A stretch of DNA of 64,000 nt, taken from the NCBI GenBank assembly GCA_910576995.1, contig CAJTLC010000007.1, positions 1 to 64,000 of the forward strand, in the 5' to 3' direction. Below are positions 18,168 to 26,178 of this stretch, piece after piece. Both the position numbers and the translations under genes were made by a program. Numbering within the stretch: the stretch's first letter is position 1; each line of letters opens with the position of its first letter. The DNA comes from an uncultured Ruminococcus sp. (GTDB lineage: Bacteria; Bacillota; Clostridia; Oscillospirales; Ruminococcaceae). Below the pieces are notes generated by a model. That model ran no database searches. It saw only the letters and a list, made by a program, of their open reading frames with translations, and was not told where the DNA came from.

Positions 18168-18353
18168 AGAACCTGTCTTCACAAGATGCAGCGCACGTCT
18201 TTTCGGCAAATTTTGCCGCTGACTGCGTTGAAAAGTTCACTATATGACTGAAGGGAATGCCCGTGGCGCATCAAGTATGATTTCACTTTTTCGCCTTGTC
18301 ATCTACAAAATTATGCTCGAAAATCCGCACATTGATTTTGTCAATCAGGTTCT
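18168..18353. repeat. Palindromic repeat, AGAAC-ended family, copy 2
   Basis: 186 bp with inverted ends AGAACCTG and CAGGTTCT. It contains CGTCTTTTCGGCAAATTTTG, CTGCGTTGAAAAG, CGCCTTGTC and AAAATTATGCTCGAAAA. The 45843-46033 copy is the closest relative, including an inner pair GTTCAC/TTTCAC. Confidence 0.88.
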
Positions 18354-18501
18354 TACAATAATTGCGTTGTCTATGTTATTATTATATCTCTTATTCAGCT
18401 AAAATGCAATTACCATGAGTTTCCAATTTTAAGAAAAAACGGGGGCATTTTTATTATAATTTAATTTCATAAAATTACAGAAATACTAAAATATTACATT
18501 T

Positions 18502-18661
18502 TATAGTCGCCCTACTTGAAATTGGAACAAAAGAAGCTGAATAAAAATTTTTCATAGCAAGGCGGAGGAGGAAAGCGGGCTGACGCCCGGTGACGACGAC
18601 AACGCAGCTATGAGAAATTTTTATCAGCGAACTTGTTTTGATTTCAAGTAGGGCGACTATA
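18502..18661. repeat. Palindromic repeat with GGCGGAGGAGG core, copy A
   Basis: 160 bp. The outer 21 bp (18502-18522 and 18641-18661) are perfect inverted repeats and the inner arms stay largely complementary to CATAGC/GCTATG. The core, on the minus strand, runs CTGCGTTG, TCGTCGTCAC, GGGCGTCAGCCCG, TTTCCTCCTCCG, CCTTG. The same core occurs at 47702-47867 with completely different outer arms. A second small inverted repeat (AGTC-TTCTGCTT/AAGCAG-ACGACT) follows at about 18662-18700. Confidence 0.88.
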
Positions 18662-18808
18662 TAGTCATTCTGCTTGTTTTAGTTTAAAGCAGGACGACTC
18701 AATTTACAATGTTCATAATAATGGCTAAGATTGCAGAATAGAGTAGATTATTTTGAACAGGGTGCAATATAATAGTAAAAAGAATCTGTAAAAAAGTACT
18801 TTAATTCA

Positions 18809-18837
18809 TTGCAAAGTGAGAAAAAGTATTGTATAAT
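18809..18837 (+). promoter_or_regulatory. Promoter of the pectate lyase gene
   Basis: TTGCAA (18809-18814), 17 bp, TATAAT (18832-18837). The 33-bp motif of the xylan genes is absent, so control is likely different. Confidence 0.75.
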
Positions 18838-18879
18838 ATAGATAATAGAGATTTTTATTTATAAAAGGAGGAATTATCT

Positions 18880-21393
18880 ATGAAGAAGATTTTTAAGCGG
18901 ATAACATCAATTTCCGCGGCTGCTCTTCTTTGTATCGGCGGCGTTATAAATTCGAATGCGTATATTCCCGATAAAGCCGCGGCAGCAGGAAATATACTTG
19001 CTTTTCCGGGAGCGGTCGGCGGTGGAAAATACGCTTCGGGCGGACGCGGCGGAGAGGTTTATCACGTTACAAATCTTAACGACAGCGGAGCAGGCTCATT
19101 TCGTGACGCTGTCAGTAAATCAGGAAGAATCGTAGTTTTTGACGTCAGCGGAACTATTGAGTTGAAAAGCAACATACTTTGTCAGAGCAATATTACTATA
19201 GCAGGTCAGACTGCTCCGGGAGGTTCGGGAATTACCCTTAAAAATTACAAAATGGGCATGGCGGGCGATAATATAATCTGCCGCTATATCAGTTCCCGAC
19301 CCGGACCGTATGCCGCGACCAGTTCAGGCAACGACGCATGGGGCGGCGCGAAAGGTTCAAATTCCATTATCGACCACTGCTCGATGGGCTGGACGACCGA
19401 CGAACAATGGGGACTTTATTCCAACAATATGAATTATACCGTGCAGTACAGCGTTCTCGGCCCTGCGGATTCATGGGGCGGTCATAAAAAGGGTTTGCAC
19501 GGATTTGGAATGATGATGGGCAAGGGCGACCTTACATTTGACCATAACCTGATAATACATAATGTTTCGAGAAATTTTCGCGGCAAAGTGCAAGGGACTT
19601 ATACGGCTGATTTCACCAACAATATCATTTACGACTGGGGCTATCAGACTGCGTATGGAACAATGGGACATCTGAATTATGTCAATAATACGCTGAAAGC
19701 AGGAAATTCCACAACTGGCGGTTATCACTGGATGAATGTTGACAGCAGTACTTCTCCGCAGAATTTCAAGGTATACTGCGCAGGGAACAGGCTTATCAAC
19801 AAAGACGGAACGCTTCATGCTATCACCAATGACAACTGGTCGGGAGTCAGCGTGAAAACGTCGATAGGAATCACCAAAGACGATCTTTATTCAGCGTCGC
19901 CGTTCGAAATAAACCAGAACGGCGAGAATGTTTCCTCGGTTGCAGGCGTTGAAAGTGCGGAGGCTTCTTACGATCACGTCATCAGTTTTGCAGGCAACGG
20001 AATTTCTCCCGAAAAGAGAACGGAGATAGACAGGCAGTGCGCCGATGAAACGAAGACCGGTACGGGTTCATGCAGCGGAACTGCCGCATATGATTCCTCA
20101 AAAACTGATCTCGATAAATATAAAATTCAATGCGGCGTGACATACGAATATCCCGAAGCCGTACTGAAAAAGGAGATAGTCGATTCCGACAATGACGGAA
20201 TGGCTGACGACTGGGAACTTGCAAGAGGTTTGAATCCCAACGACCCGTCCGATTATAAGGGCGATTACTGCGGACAGGGCTACATGAATATCGAGTATTA
20301 TATCAACGATCTTACTGTGAATTCTTTTCCGGAAGGAGTTGTAACGGTATCGCCTGCTGCTTCTGCAAAGACGATATCAGCATTCGAAACTATTGAGGCT
20401 GAAAGTTTTTCGGCGCAGGATGGTATCAGAATTGAAGATTTAGCGTCAGGCAGTCAGAATATCGGATTCATTGAAAACGGCGACTATGTAATGTACCGCA
20501 GAGTTGATTTCGGGGACGGCGCGCATACATTTGGCGGAAAAATTTCGGGTAACGCGGCAGTCATGGAACTTTATCTTGACAGTATGGATAAAACGGCGGC
20601 TGTTGTTAATTTCGGCGGAACTTCGGGATTTGGCGACTATCAGGAGATAATGTTCAACATTCCCGTTATCAGCGGAACTCACGATCTTTATATTAAATTC
20701 ACGGGCGGCGAGGGCTATCTTATGAATGCCGACAGCTTTATTTTCGGCAAAGATCCGCTGCCTCTGAACAGTGAATTCTTCAGGGATGTCAAAGTTGCGG
20801 AGCAGGCGAACCCGATTGCATGGGATATCGGAACAGGCGCGGAAGTCGGTTCAAGGATTTTCGGCGACCGCGATTTCACGATAGCGGAGATGCCCGAATT
20901 CCTCAACAGAGCGGAAATCCTCATGACGTCCTGCGACGCAAAGGGAATTGTTGGAGACGCTGCTGAATTTACGGCAGGCGGCGAAATTGATATTTATGTT
21001 GCGGTTGACGAGCGCGTTGAGAATACGCCGGAATTTCTTGCCGATTACGAATTGACGTCGGATACGCTTGTAAGTTCAAACGATGTAATGTTTAAAATTT
21101 ATAAAAAGACAGCGGCGGAAAATGAAAAGGTTGTTCTTGGCAGCAACGGTCAGTCGTATATGTGCGTGAATTATACCGTATTCGCGCTTCCGCATACGGA
21201 ATCCAGGCAGACGGCAGGGGATATAAACGGCGACGGAGAAGTCGGAGCGGCGGATCTGGTAAAGCTGAGCCGTCATCTTCTCACGGCTGAATCATTGACG
21301 GCGGAACAGGCAGAGATTGCCGATGTTCACGAGGACGGTGTTATAGACGTTTACGATCTTGTGAAATTAAGACAGCTTGTTATTAATAAATAA
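18880..21393 (+). CDS. Secreted pectate lyase (PL1)-CBM6-dockerin protein
   Basis: 837 residues, AAAGGAGG before the ATG. Signal peptide about 1-36. The catalytic part (about 40-430) begins AFPGAVGGGKYASGGRGGEVYHVTNL and has the parallel beta-helix style of family 1 pectate lyases (GTIELKSN, IAGQTAPG, IIDHCSMGW). A CBM6-like module spans about 500-620 (FETIEAESFSAQDG to MNADSFIFG). A region of about 130 residues (about 630-765) with no clear match follows. The dockerin is C-terminal, about 775-837 (GDINGDGEVGAADL, ADVHEDGVIDVYDL). It should cleave pectic polymers by beta-elimination while attached to the same scaffold as the xylanases. Monocistronic. Confidence 0.9.
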   Translation: MKKIFKRITSISAAALLCIGGVINSNAYIPDKAAAAGNILAFPGAVGGGKYASGGRGGEVYHVTNLNDSGAGSFRDAVSKSGRIVVFDVSGTIELKSNILCQSNITIAGQTAPGGSGITLKNYKMGMAGDNIICRYISSRPGPYAATSSGNDAWGGAKGSNSIIDHCSMGWTTDEQWGLYSNNMNYTVQYSVLGPADSWGGHKKGLHGFGMMMGKGDLTFDHNLIIHNVSRNFRGKVQGTYTADFTNNIIYDWGYQTAYGTMGHLNYVNNTLKAGNSTTGGYHWMNVDSSTSPQNFKVYCAGNRLINKDGTLHAITNDNWSGVSVKTSIGITKDDLYSASPFEINQNGENVSSVAGVESAEASYDHVISFAGNGISPEKRTEIDRQCADETKTGTGSCSGTAAYDSSKTDLDKYKIQCGVTYEYPEAVLKKEIVDSDNDGMADDWELARGLNPNDPSDYKGDYCGQGYMNIEYYINDLTVNSFPEGVVTVSPAASAKTISAFETIEAESFSAQDGIRIEDLASGSQNIGFIENGDYVMYRRVDFGDGAHTFGGKISGNAAVMELYLDSMDKTAAVVNFGGTSGFGDYQEIMFNIPVISGTHDLYIKFTGGEGYLMNADSFIFGKDPLPLNSEFFRDVKVAEQANPIAWDIGTGAEVGSRIFGDRDFTIAEMPEFLNRAEILMTSCDAKGIVGDAAEFTAGGEIDIYVAVDERVENTPEFLADYELTSDTLVSSNDVMFKIYKKTAAENEKVVLGSNGQSYMCVNYTVFALPHTESRQTAGDINGDGEVGAADLVKLSRHLLTAESLTAEQAEIADVHEDGVIDVYDLVKLRQLVINK

Positions 21394-21406
21394 TTAGTAT
21401 AATATA

Positions 21407-21447
21407 AAGAACCTGCTTACGATTCATGTAGGCAGGTTCTTGTTTTT
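21407..21447 (+). terminator. Terminator of the pectate lyase gene
   Basis: AAGAACCTGC (21407-21416) pairs with GCAGGTTCTT (21432-21441), then GTTTTT. The stem words equal the ends of the AGAACCTG repeat family, so this may be a shrunken copy of that repeat. It overlaps the 3' end of the convergent RHH gene. Confidence 0.75.
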
Positions 21448-21624
21448 ATCGGTTTCAATTATAATTTCTCCCTCGCTTTTTTCAAATTCTTTGATGCATT
21501 TCCTGATCAAATACAAAATTTGACCGTTGGCTGAACGCCCTTCATATTTGGAAATATAGTGCAGTTTATAATGCAGCTCGGGATCAATTTCAATTCCTAA
21601 ATGTTTATTGTTTTTATTTCTCAT
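21424..21624 (-). CDS. Small Arc/MetJ-type ribbon-helix-helix protein
   Basis: 66 residues. HLGIEIDPELHYKLHYISKYEGRSANGQILYLIRKCIKEFEK fits the ribbon-helix-helix fold: a short strand with alternating residues, helix, turn with Gly-Arg-Ser, helix. Such proteins bind DNA as dimers, often as antitoxin-like autoregulators. No toxin gene is adjacent; the divergent neighbour is a SLOG-type protein. The intergenic region carries three AAGTAT words that could be its site. Start ATG 21624, terminal part overlapping the pectate lyase terminator. Confidence 0.7.
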   Translation of the reverse strand: MRNKNNKHLGIEIDPELHYKLHYISKYEGRSANGQILYLIRKCIKEFEKSEGEIIIETDKNKNLPT

Positions 21625-21690
21625 AATAACACCGCCTAAAAAAATATTATATACATATTTATTTTAAGCTATTTTTGTGTTATAATGTTA

Positions 21691-21723
21691 TAAGTATACT
21701 TGATTTAAGTATGCAATAAGTAT
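21691..21723. promoter_or_regulatory. Candidate operator with three TAAGTAT words
   Basis: The divergent intergenic region has a 10-bp palindrome AAGTATACTT (21692-21701) and two more TAAGTAT words at 21706 and 21717, next to a -10-like TATAAT at 21681. It would suit binding by the ribbon-helix-helix protein encoded beside it. Confidence 0.4.
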
Positions 21724-21739
21724 TGACGGAGGCGTATTT

Positions 21740-22081
21740 ATGAAAATTGCCATTATTGGTTCAAGAAATCTGGGAGTTATTGGTTTGGAGAAATTTCTTC
21801 CTAAAGATGTTACAGAAATTGTTAGTGGTGGAGCAAGGGGCGTAGACACTTGTGCAAGAGAGTATGCTCAAACTCATGATATTCGACTTACAGAGTTTTT
21901 TCCAGACTATAATCTTTATGGAAAATCTGCTCCCTTGAAACGTAATCTGGAGATTATTGCTTATGCGGAGTTGGTGCTTGCTTTTTGGGATGGAAAATCT
22001 CGCGGTACTAAATATGTAATAGACAATTGCAAGAAGCAGGGCGTTCCAATCAAAGTTTATCTTTACAAAAATAAAAGATAA
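21740..22081 (+). CDS. SLOG-domain protein (DprA/YpsA-like nucleotide binder)
   Basis: 113 residues. MKIAIIGSRNL, VSGGARGVDTCAREYA and LAFWDGKSRGTKYVID are the three signature loops of the SLOG superfamily, which binds nucleotides or nucleotide-derived ligands through the GGARGxD loop. The small size and lack of fused domains match the stand-alone YspA/cpYpsA group. The function of this group is not established; many members lie in phage or defence regions. It is divergent from the ribbon-helix-helix gene, and codon use is more AT-rich than in the neighbouring enzyme genes, which may indicate recent acquisition. Confidence 0.75.
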   Translation: MKIAIIGSRNLGVIGLEKFLPKDVTEIVSGGARGVDTCAREYAQTHDIRLTEFFPDYNLYGKSAPLKRNLEIIAYAELVLAFWDGKSRGTKYVIDNCKKQGVPIKVYLYKNKR

Positions 22082-22088
22082 ATTTTGA

Positions 22089-22117
22089 TTGACTTTCCAA
22101 AATAAATGTGATATAAT
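22089..22117 (+). promoter_or_regulatory. Promoter of the small secreted protein gene
   Basis: TTGACT (22089-22094), 17 bp, TATAAT (22112-22117), about 95 bp upstream of the ATG. Confidence 0.75.
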
Positions 22118-22216
22118 ATAATAAAATAACATGAGAATATGTTTTCAGTTATTTCGTGAAAACTAACACCTCAAACAGCAAACTTAAACAATTACACATA
22201 ATAAGGAGGACTAATC

Positions 22217-22642
22217 ATGAAAAAAATGTTAACTTGTGCGATCTCTGCGGTATCTTTATTGGCAGGCGTTTCTGCTGTATCCATTCCATTAGCTTACGCA
22301 CAAAAGGCAGAACCTGTTGCTTATAAGGACGCGGCGATGACGGAGGTAGTCGAGCATTCTGCTGTGGAATACAAGATCAACGCCAACGGGCAGTCTTATG
22401 GTATAGGCGCGCATGCTGAATATGTTTCAGATCTTCCCGATCTTGTTGCAGCAGTTGGCGATAACGGCGTTGAGGGTTATGTTTATGCTTCCGAATTTTT
22501 AAAATCTCCGGCTAATCCGACGGAGGCTCTGGAATATAAGAAAAAGATCGAAAGCGGAGAATATGTTCCTGCCGTTATCAACGTTTATGAGTCTGACGGA
22601 AAAACTGTAGTGGACACACTGACGGAGACGTTGTCACAATAA
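22217..22642 (+). CDS. Small secreted protein of unknown function
   Basis: 141 residues with a good ribosome site (AAGGAGG). Signal peptide 1-28 ending in AYA. The mature part is small and acidic with the segment NGVEGYVYASEFLKSP and ends INVYESDGKTVVDTLTETL. From memory similar short segments (GVEGYV and YDSDGKTVIG) occur in secreted Firmicutes proteins near peptidase sensors, but I cannot name a family. It has its own promoter and a strong terminator, so it is an independently expressed exported protein. Confidence 0.7.
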   Translation: MKKMLTCAISAVSLLAGVSAVSIPLAYAQKAEPVAYKDAAMTEVVEHSAVEYKINANGQSYGIGAHAEYVSDLPDLVAAVGDNGVEGYVYASEFLKSPANPTEALEYKKKIESGEYVPAVINVYESDGKTVVDTLTETLSQ

Positions 22643-22649
22643 AATATAA

Positions 22650-22690
22650 GAAAAAACCCCTTTTCTGCATAACAGAAAAGGGGTTTTTTC
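22650..22690. terminator. Strong bidirectional terminator
   Basis: A 17-bp perfect stem (AAAAAACCCCTTTTCTG and its complement) with A and T runs on both sides, between the secreted protein gene and the convergent iscU. Confidence 0.93.
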
Positions 22691-22698
22691 TTTTTGAT

Positions 22699-23115
22699 TT
22701 ATTCTTCAGGCATATGAATCTCGCCGACGATCGGAAGCGGATCGACTCCCTGACGAGTATAATAATCCGAAAGGGCCGAGCGGACAGCCTGTTCCGCAAG
22801 AACAGAGCAGTGAATTTTTACGGCAGGAAGTCCGTCGAGAGCCTCGACAACAGCGTCGTTAGTGAGTTTGAGGGCGTCGTCGATAGATTTTCCCTTGATA
22901 AGTTCGGTAGCCATTGAAGAAGTCGCAACAGCCGCGCCGCAGCCGAACGTCTTGAATTTAGCGTCGGTAATAATGCCGTTGTCGATCTTGAGATACATCT
23001 TCATAATATCGCCGCATTTAGCGTTGCCGATCTCTCCTACACCGTCAGCATTTTCGATCTCGCCAACGTTTCTCGGATTTGAAAAATGATCCATAACCTT
23101 TTCACTGTACATCAT
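22699..23115 (-). CDS. iscU: Iron-sulfur cluster scaffold protein
   Basis: 138 residues from ATG 23115 with AGGAGG nine bases upstream. The three conserved cysteines are in NAKCGDIM, FGCGAAVA and KIHCSVLAE, and the aspartate of KCGD is present. The protein receives sulfur from the cysteine desulfurase encoded immediately upstream and assembles Fe-S clusters in the cytoplasm. The AVATSSMATE and IHCSVLAEQA segments put it in the NifU-N/IscU group of anaerobic Firmicutes. It is the last gene of an rnhA-iscS-iscU transcript. The 38-bp gap to iscS holds a perfect parS-type palindrome. Confidence 0.93.
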   Translation of the reverse strand: MMYSEKVMDHFSNPRNVGEIENADGVGEIGNAKCGDIMKMYLKIDNGIITDAKFKTFGCGAAVATSSMATELIKGKSIDDALKLTNDAVVEALDGLPAVKIHCSVLAEQAVRSALSDYYTRQGVDPLPIVGEIHMPEE

Positions 23116-23131
23116 AATTTTTATCCTCCTA

Positions 23132-23147
23132 TGTTTCACGTGAAACA
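23132..23147. promoter_or_regulatory. Perfect parS-type ParB binding site
   Basis: TGTTTCACGTGAAACA is an exact 16-bp palindrome identical to the Firmicutes parS consensus. It lies in the 38-bp gap between iscS and iscU, just upstream of the iscU ribosome site. Confidence 0.8.
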
Positions 23148-23153
23148 ATTTTA

Positions 23154-24344
23154 TTATTCGTATTTTTCGCCTTTCATCATCTTTTCCCAAACGGGCGACA
23201 TCGAACGAAGTCTTTCAACGACCTTTGGAATGACCTCCAAAATATAATCAACGTCCTCGTCGGTAACGTCTTCCTCAATCGAAAGGCGAAGCGAGCCGTG
23301 AGCAATCTCATGTTTCAGACCGATAGAAAGCAGAACATGAGACGGGTCGAGCGAACCCGAAGTGCAGGCTGAACCCGACGAAGCGCATATGCCGTACATA
23401 TCGAGCATAAGAAGAAGCGATTCGCCCTCGATTCCCTCAATGGAAATATTGAGATTTCCGGGCAGACGCTTGTCCCTGTCGCCGTTGAGACGAGTGTACG
23501 GAAGCTGCAATATACCGTCGATAAGGCGATTTCTTCTGGGAGTTATGACAGCCGCTTTTTCGGCAATATTTTTGCAGGCAGATTCTATTGCAACGCCCAG
23601 TCCAACGATAGCTGGAACGTTTTCCGTACCTGCACGTTTAGCGCGTTCCTGACCGCCGCCGTGAATGAGATTGGGGAGCGGAACGCCCTTTTTTACGTAA
23701 AGCGCGCCGATTCCCTTTTGGGCGTGAATTTTATGACCAGAAAGGGAAAGCATATCGATTCCCTGCTTGTGAACGTCGATGTCAACATGACCGACAGCCT
23801 GAACTGCGTCCGTATGGAAAAGAACCTTTTTTTCATTACAGATTGCGGCTATCTCGTCGATAGGCTGGATAGTGCCGATCTCGTTGTTTGCGTACATAAT
23901 AGTAACAAGGGCAGTATCTTCGCGAATGGCGTTTTTTACGTCCTCGGGATTGATAAGACCCTTTTCGTTTACGGGAACATATGTTACTTCGAATCCCTGT
24001 TTTTCGAGATATTCCGTGGTATGAAGCACGGCGTGATGCTCGAAGACCGAAGTTACGATATGCTTTTTGCCTTTTTTCGCAAGGCGTTCCGCAGTGGATT
24101 TTATAGCCCAGTTATCGGATTCAGAACCGCAGCTTGTGAAGTATATCTCATTTGGGTCTGCGCCGATAGCCTTTGCAACTTTTTCGCGTGCAGTTTCGAC
24201 GGCATACTGAGCGTTTCTGCCCAATTCATAAATGCTGGAAGCGTTTCCGTAAGCCGTGCGGAAATGCGGAAGCATAGCGTTAAGAACCTCTTCCGAAACG
24301 GCGGTGGTAGCCGCATTATCAGCGTAAATAAATCTTTTTTCCAT
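23154..24344 (-). CDS. iscS: Cysteine desulfurase (IscS/NifS family)
   Basis: 396 residues. The PLP lysine is in LSGHKIHAQKG, the substrate loop cysteine in SSGSACTSGSLDPSH, and the N terminus YADNAATTAVSEEVL is typical. It takes sulfur from cysteine and passes the persulfide to IscU for Fe-S cluster assembly and tRNA thiolation. The short catalytic loop places it in group I. It lies 14 bp downstream of rnhA and upstream of iscU in the same orientation, so one transcript is likely. No IscR-type repressor gene is present in this window. Confidence 0.95.
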   Translation of the reverse strand: MEKRFIYADNAATTAVSEEVLNAMLPHFRTAYGNASSIYELGRNAQYAVETAREKVAKAIGADPNEIYFTSCGSESDNWAIKSTAERLAKKGKKHIVTSVFEHHAVLHTTEYLEKQGFEVTYVPVNEKGLINPEDVKNAIREDTALVTIMYANNEIGTIQPIDEIAAICNEKKVLFHTDAVQAVGHVDIDVHKQGIDMLSLSGHKIHAQKGIGALYVKKGVPLPNLIHGGGQERAKRAGTENVPAIVGLGVAIESACKNIAEKAAVITPRRNRLIDGILQLPYTRLNGDRDKRLPGNLNISIEGIEGESLLLMLDMYGICASSGSACTSGSLDPSHVLLSIGLKHEIAHGSLRLSIEEDVTDEDVDYILEVIPKVVERLRSMSPVWEKMMKGEKYE

Positions 24345-24358
24345 TATATTGCACTCCC

Positions 24359-24799
24359 TTAAAGTGAATTCTTGTCTCTTTGTTCAACGGCAAGGCGGTC
24401 GCAACGTTCATTTTCGGGATGACCCGCATGACCTTTTACCCAATTGAAAGTAACGTCGTGCATTTCAAGCAGCGGAAGAAGCCTTTCCCAGAGATCGACG
24501 TTAAGAGCAGGCTTTTTGTCTGATTTTATCCAGCCTCGTTTTTTCCATCCGTAAACCCAGCCTTTAGTGATGCTGTCAACGACATACTTGCTGTCGGTGG
24601 TCAGAGTTACTCGGCAGGGTTCTTTCAAAGCCGAAAGCCCTGCGATAACGCCCATTAATTCCATGCGGTTATTGGTGGTATGTTTTTCGCCGCCGCTGAG
24701 TTCTTTTTCGACATTTCCGAAACGGAGGATAGTACCGTATCCGCCCGGTCCAGGATTACCGCTGCACGCTCCGTCGGAGAAAATTTCAACAGTTTTAAT
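24359..24799 (-). CDS. rnhA: Ribonuclease HI
   Basis: About 146 residues. The active-site acids are in IFSDGACSGNPGPGG (Asp), NNRMELMGVI (Glu), TDSKYVVD (Asp) and ERCDRLA (Asp), and the basic protrusion GWKKRGWIKSDKKP is present. It removes RNA from RNA-DNA hybrids. There is no ATG: TTG at 24808 directly abuts AAGGAG, while ATT at 24799 is spaced nine bases from it and aligns with the usual family N terminus (KTVEIF as residues 2-7). ATT is therefore proposed as start. First gene of the rnhA-iscS-iscU transcript. Confidence 0.9.
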   Translation of the reverse strand: MKTVEIFSDGACSGNPGPGGYGTILRFGNVEKELSGGEKHTTNNRMELMGVIAGLSALKEPCRVTLTTDSKYVVDSITKGWVYGWKKRGWIKSDKKPALNVDLWERLLPLLEMHDVTFNWVKGHAGHPENERCDRLAVEQRDKNSL

Positions 24800-24915
24800 A
24801 TAGATCAACTCCTTAGAGCATATTACTTTTATATTATAACGCGAAAAAGCTAAAAAATGGGGGAATGTTAACTTATAGAAACCAAAAATATGTTAGCGTA
24901 ATCTTACAGATTTTT

Positions 24916-24986
24916 AGATCTTGTGTTCATAGGCGGAGTATGCGTATGCTTTAGTACCGCACATTTATTTTATGTGAACACGCTCT
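24916..24986. repeat. Chimeric, shortened palindromic repeat
   Basis: The left part (TTGTGTTCATAGGCGGAGTATGCG) equals the end of the copies at 5644 and 54651. The right part (ATGCTTTAGTACCGCAC, then the AAAATAAA-type end) equals the end of the copies at 52528 and 59044. The core is missing. It overlaps the TAG stop of spoIID at 24985-24987. Confidence 0.75.
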
Positions 24987-25995
24987 ATTCAATTTTCGTT
25001 ATCGTGCAGCCCGTGTAGTAATGCTCCAGAATTTCCCGCCAACTTTTGCCTTTTGAAGCCATGGAATTCGCACCGTATTGACTCATTCCAACGCCGTGTC
25101 CGAAGCCTTTTGTGGTGAATATTGCAGAATCTTCCCCGATTTTAACTTCGAAATCCGCTGAACGTAATCCGAGAGCCGTGCGGATATCGTTGCCTGTAAC
25201 GGTTTTATCGCCGACGAGAGCTGTCAAAACAGTTCCCGAATCCGAAATTTCGGCAGGCACTATCCATTCCTCCTCATTTTCGCCGAGGGCAGCCCCGAAA
25301 ACGTCCTCAAGACGTGTTTTCATGAAATTCAAATCAACAGAGGTCTCTTCCTCGTATTTTGGAGCAGACTTATCAAAGCTGCTGTCAACGGGGACGAGAT
25401 AATCAACTTTGGTACCCCAGACGTTTTCGGCGCTTTCGGTAGTTCCTGACGACATGGAGTGAAACGCCGATATTATCGGTTCGTCGTCGTAGGTAATTAT
25501 GTAGTTCATTACTTCATCGGCGGCGTCGCTTATTTTTTTATAGTATTCATCGTAATTTTCCCCGAAATAATGCTTGATGCGGCTTTCTGTATAATATCCC
25601 TGATATTTTGCGGTATCGTTGGAAAAATCCGCTCCTTTCAGATCTGCGTTTTCGGAATTCTGTGAAATCCGCCGTTGTCTTTCCGCATAAGTATGAGCTG
25701 CTACCGCTTGAGCTTTCAGGGCTTCTTCCTCGAAAACGGCAGGCATTTCCGCGCAGACCGCTCCTATTACGTAATCGCGTACGGGAACTTCGATAACCTG
25801 TCCGCTTGAAATATCGAGAACTTTATACGGTTCGCCCGAATAATTTTCATCGTCAAATATAAACTCCTCTATCTTCACGGATTTTTGATCTTTAGCCGGA
25901 ATATCGTCGGCAGCTTTACCCCAAAGCAGCGGAACGGCAGGAATAATAGTCGCCGCCGCGCTAAGAGCCACAATATAAATCATAATCTTCTTCAT
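24985..25995 (-). CDS. spoIID: Stage II sporulation protein D-like (SpoIID/LytB)
   Basis: 336 residues with an N-terminal membrane anchor (about 5-25). The SpoIID domain has VPVRDYVIGAVCAEMPAVFEEEALKAQAVAAHTYAE, FHSMSSGTTESAENVWG and the C-terminal GHGVGMSQYGANSMA. In sporulating Firmicutes SpoIID is a lytic transglycosylase that degrades glycan strands during engulfment. Here it stands alone without spoIIQ or spoIIR next to it. The stop TAG straddles the end of a palindromic repeat. It could serve cell-wall turnover if the organism does not sporulate; spoVAD and spoVAE elsewhere in the window argue that part of the sporulation set is retained. Confidence 0.9.
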   Translation of the reverse strand: MKKIMIYIVALSAAATIIPAVPLLWGKAADDIPAKDQKSVKIEEFIFDDENYSGEPYKVLDISSGQVIEVPVRDYVIGAVCAEMPAVFEEEALKAQAVAAHTYAERQRRISQNSENADLKGADFSNDTAKYQGYYTESRIKHYFGENYDEYYKKISDAADEVMNYIITYDDEPIISAFHSMSSGTTESAENVWGTKVDYLVPVDSSFDKSAPKYEEETSVDLNFMKTRLEDVFGAALGENEEEWIVPAEISDSGTVLTALVGDKTVTGNDIRTALGLRSADFEVKIGEDSAIFTTKGFGHGVGMSQYGANSMASKGKSWREILEHYYTGCTITKIE

Positions 25996-26118
25996 TTTAT
26001 CCTCCTTGAAATTTCATGCGAATCGATTTTACTATGCAGCTTTATATAAGGATGCCATCCCCTGCAATAAAGCAGCACAAGTAAAAAAATGATTTAAGTT
26101 GAAATTATTGTGAAATGA

Positions 26119-26147
26119 TTGACATGAATTAAAATATAGTGTATAAT
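26119..26147 (+). promoter_or_regulatory. Perfect-consensus promoter of citrate synthase
   Basis: TTGACA (26119-26124), 17 bp, TATAAT (26142-26147), 31 bp before the ATG. Confidence 0.88.
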
Positions 26148-26178
26148 TAATAATGAATATGTTAAAGGGAGTGGTTTT

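Larger units (their letters stand above)
18137..18808. other. Gene-less region made of palindromic repeats
   Basis: Apart from the two repeats described here, 18360-18500 and 18700-18808 are AT-rich DNA in which I see no gene or RNA. Confidence 0.6.
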
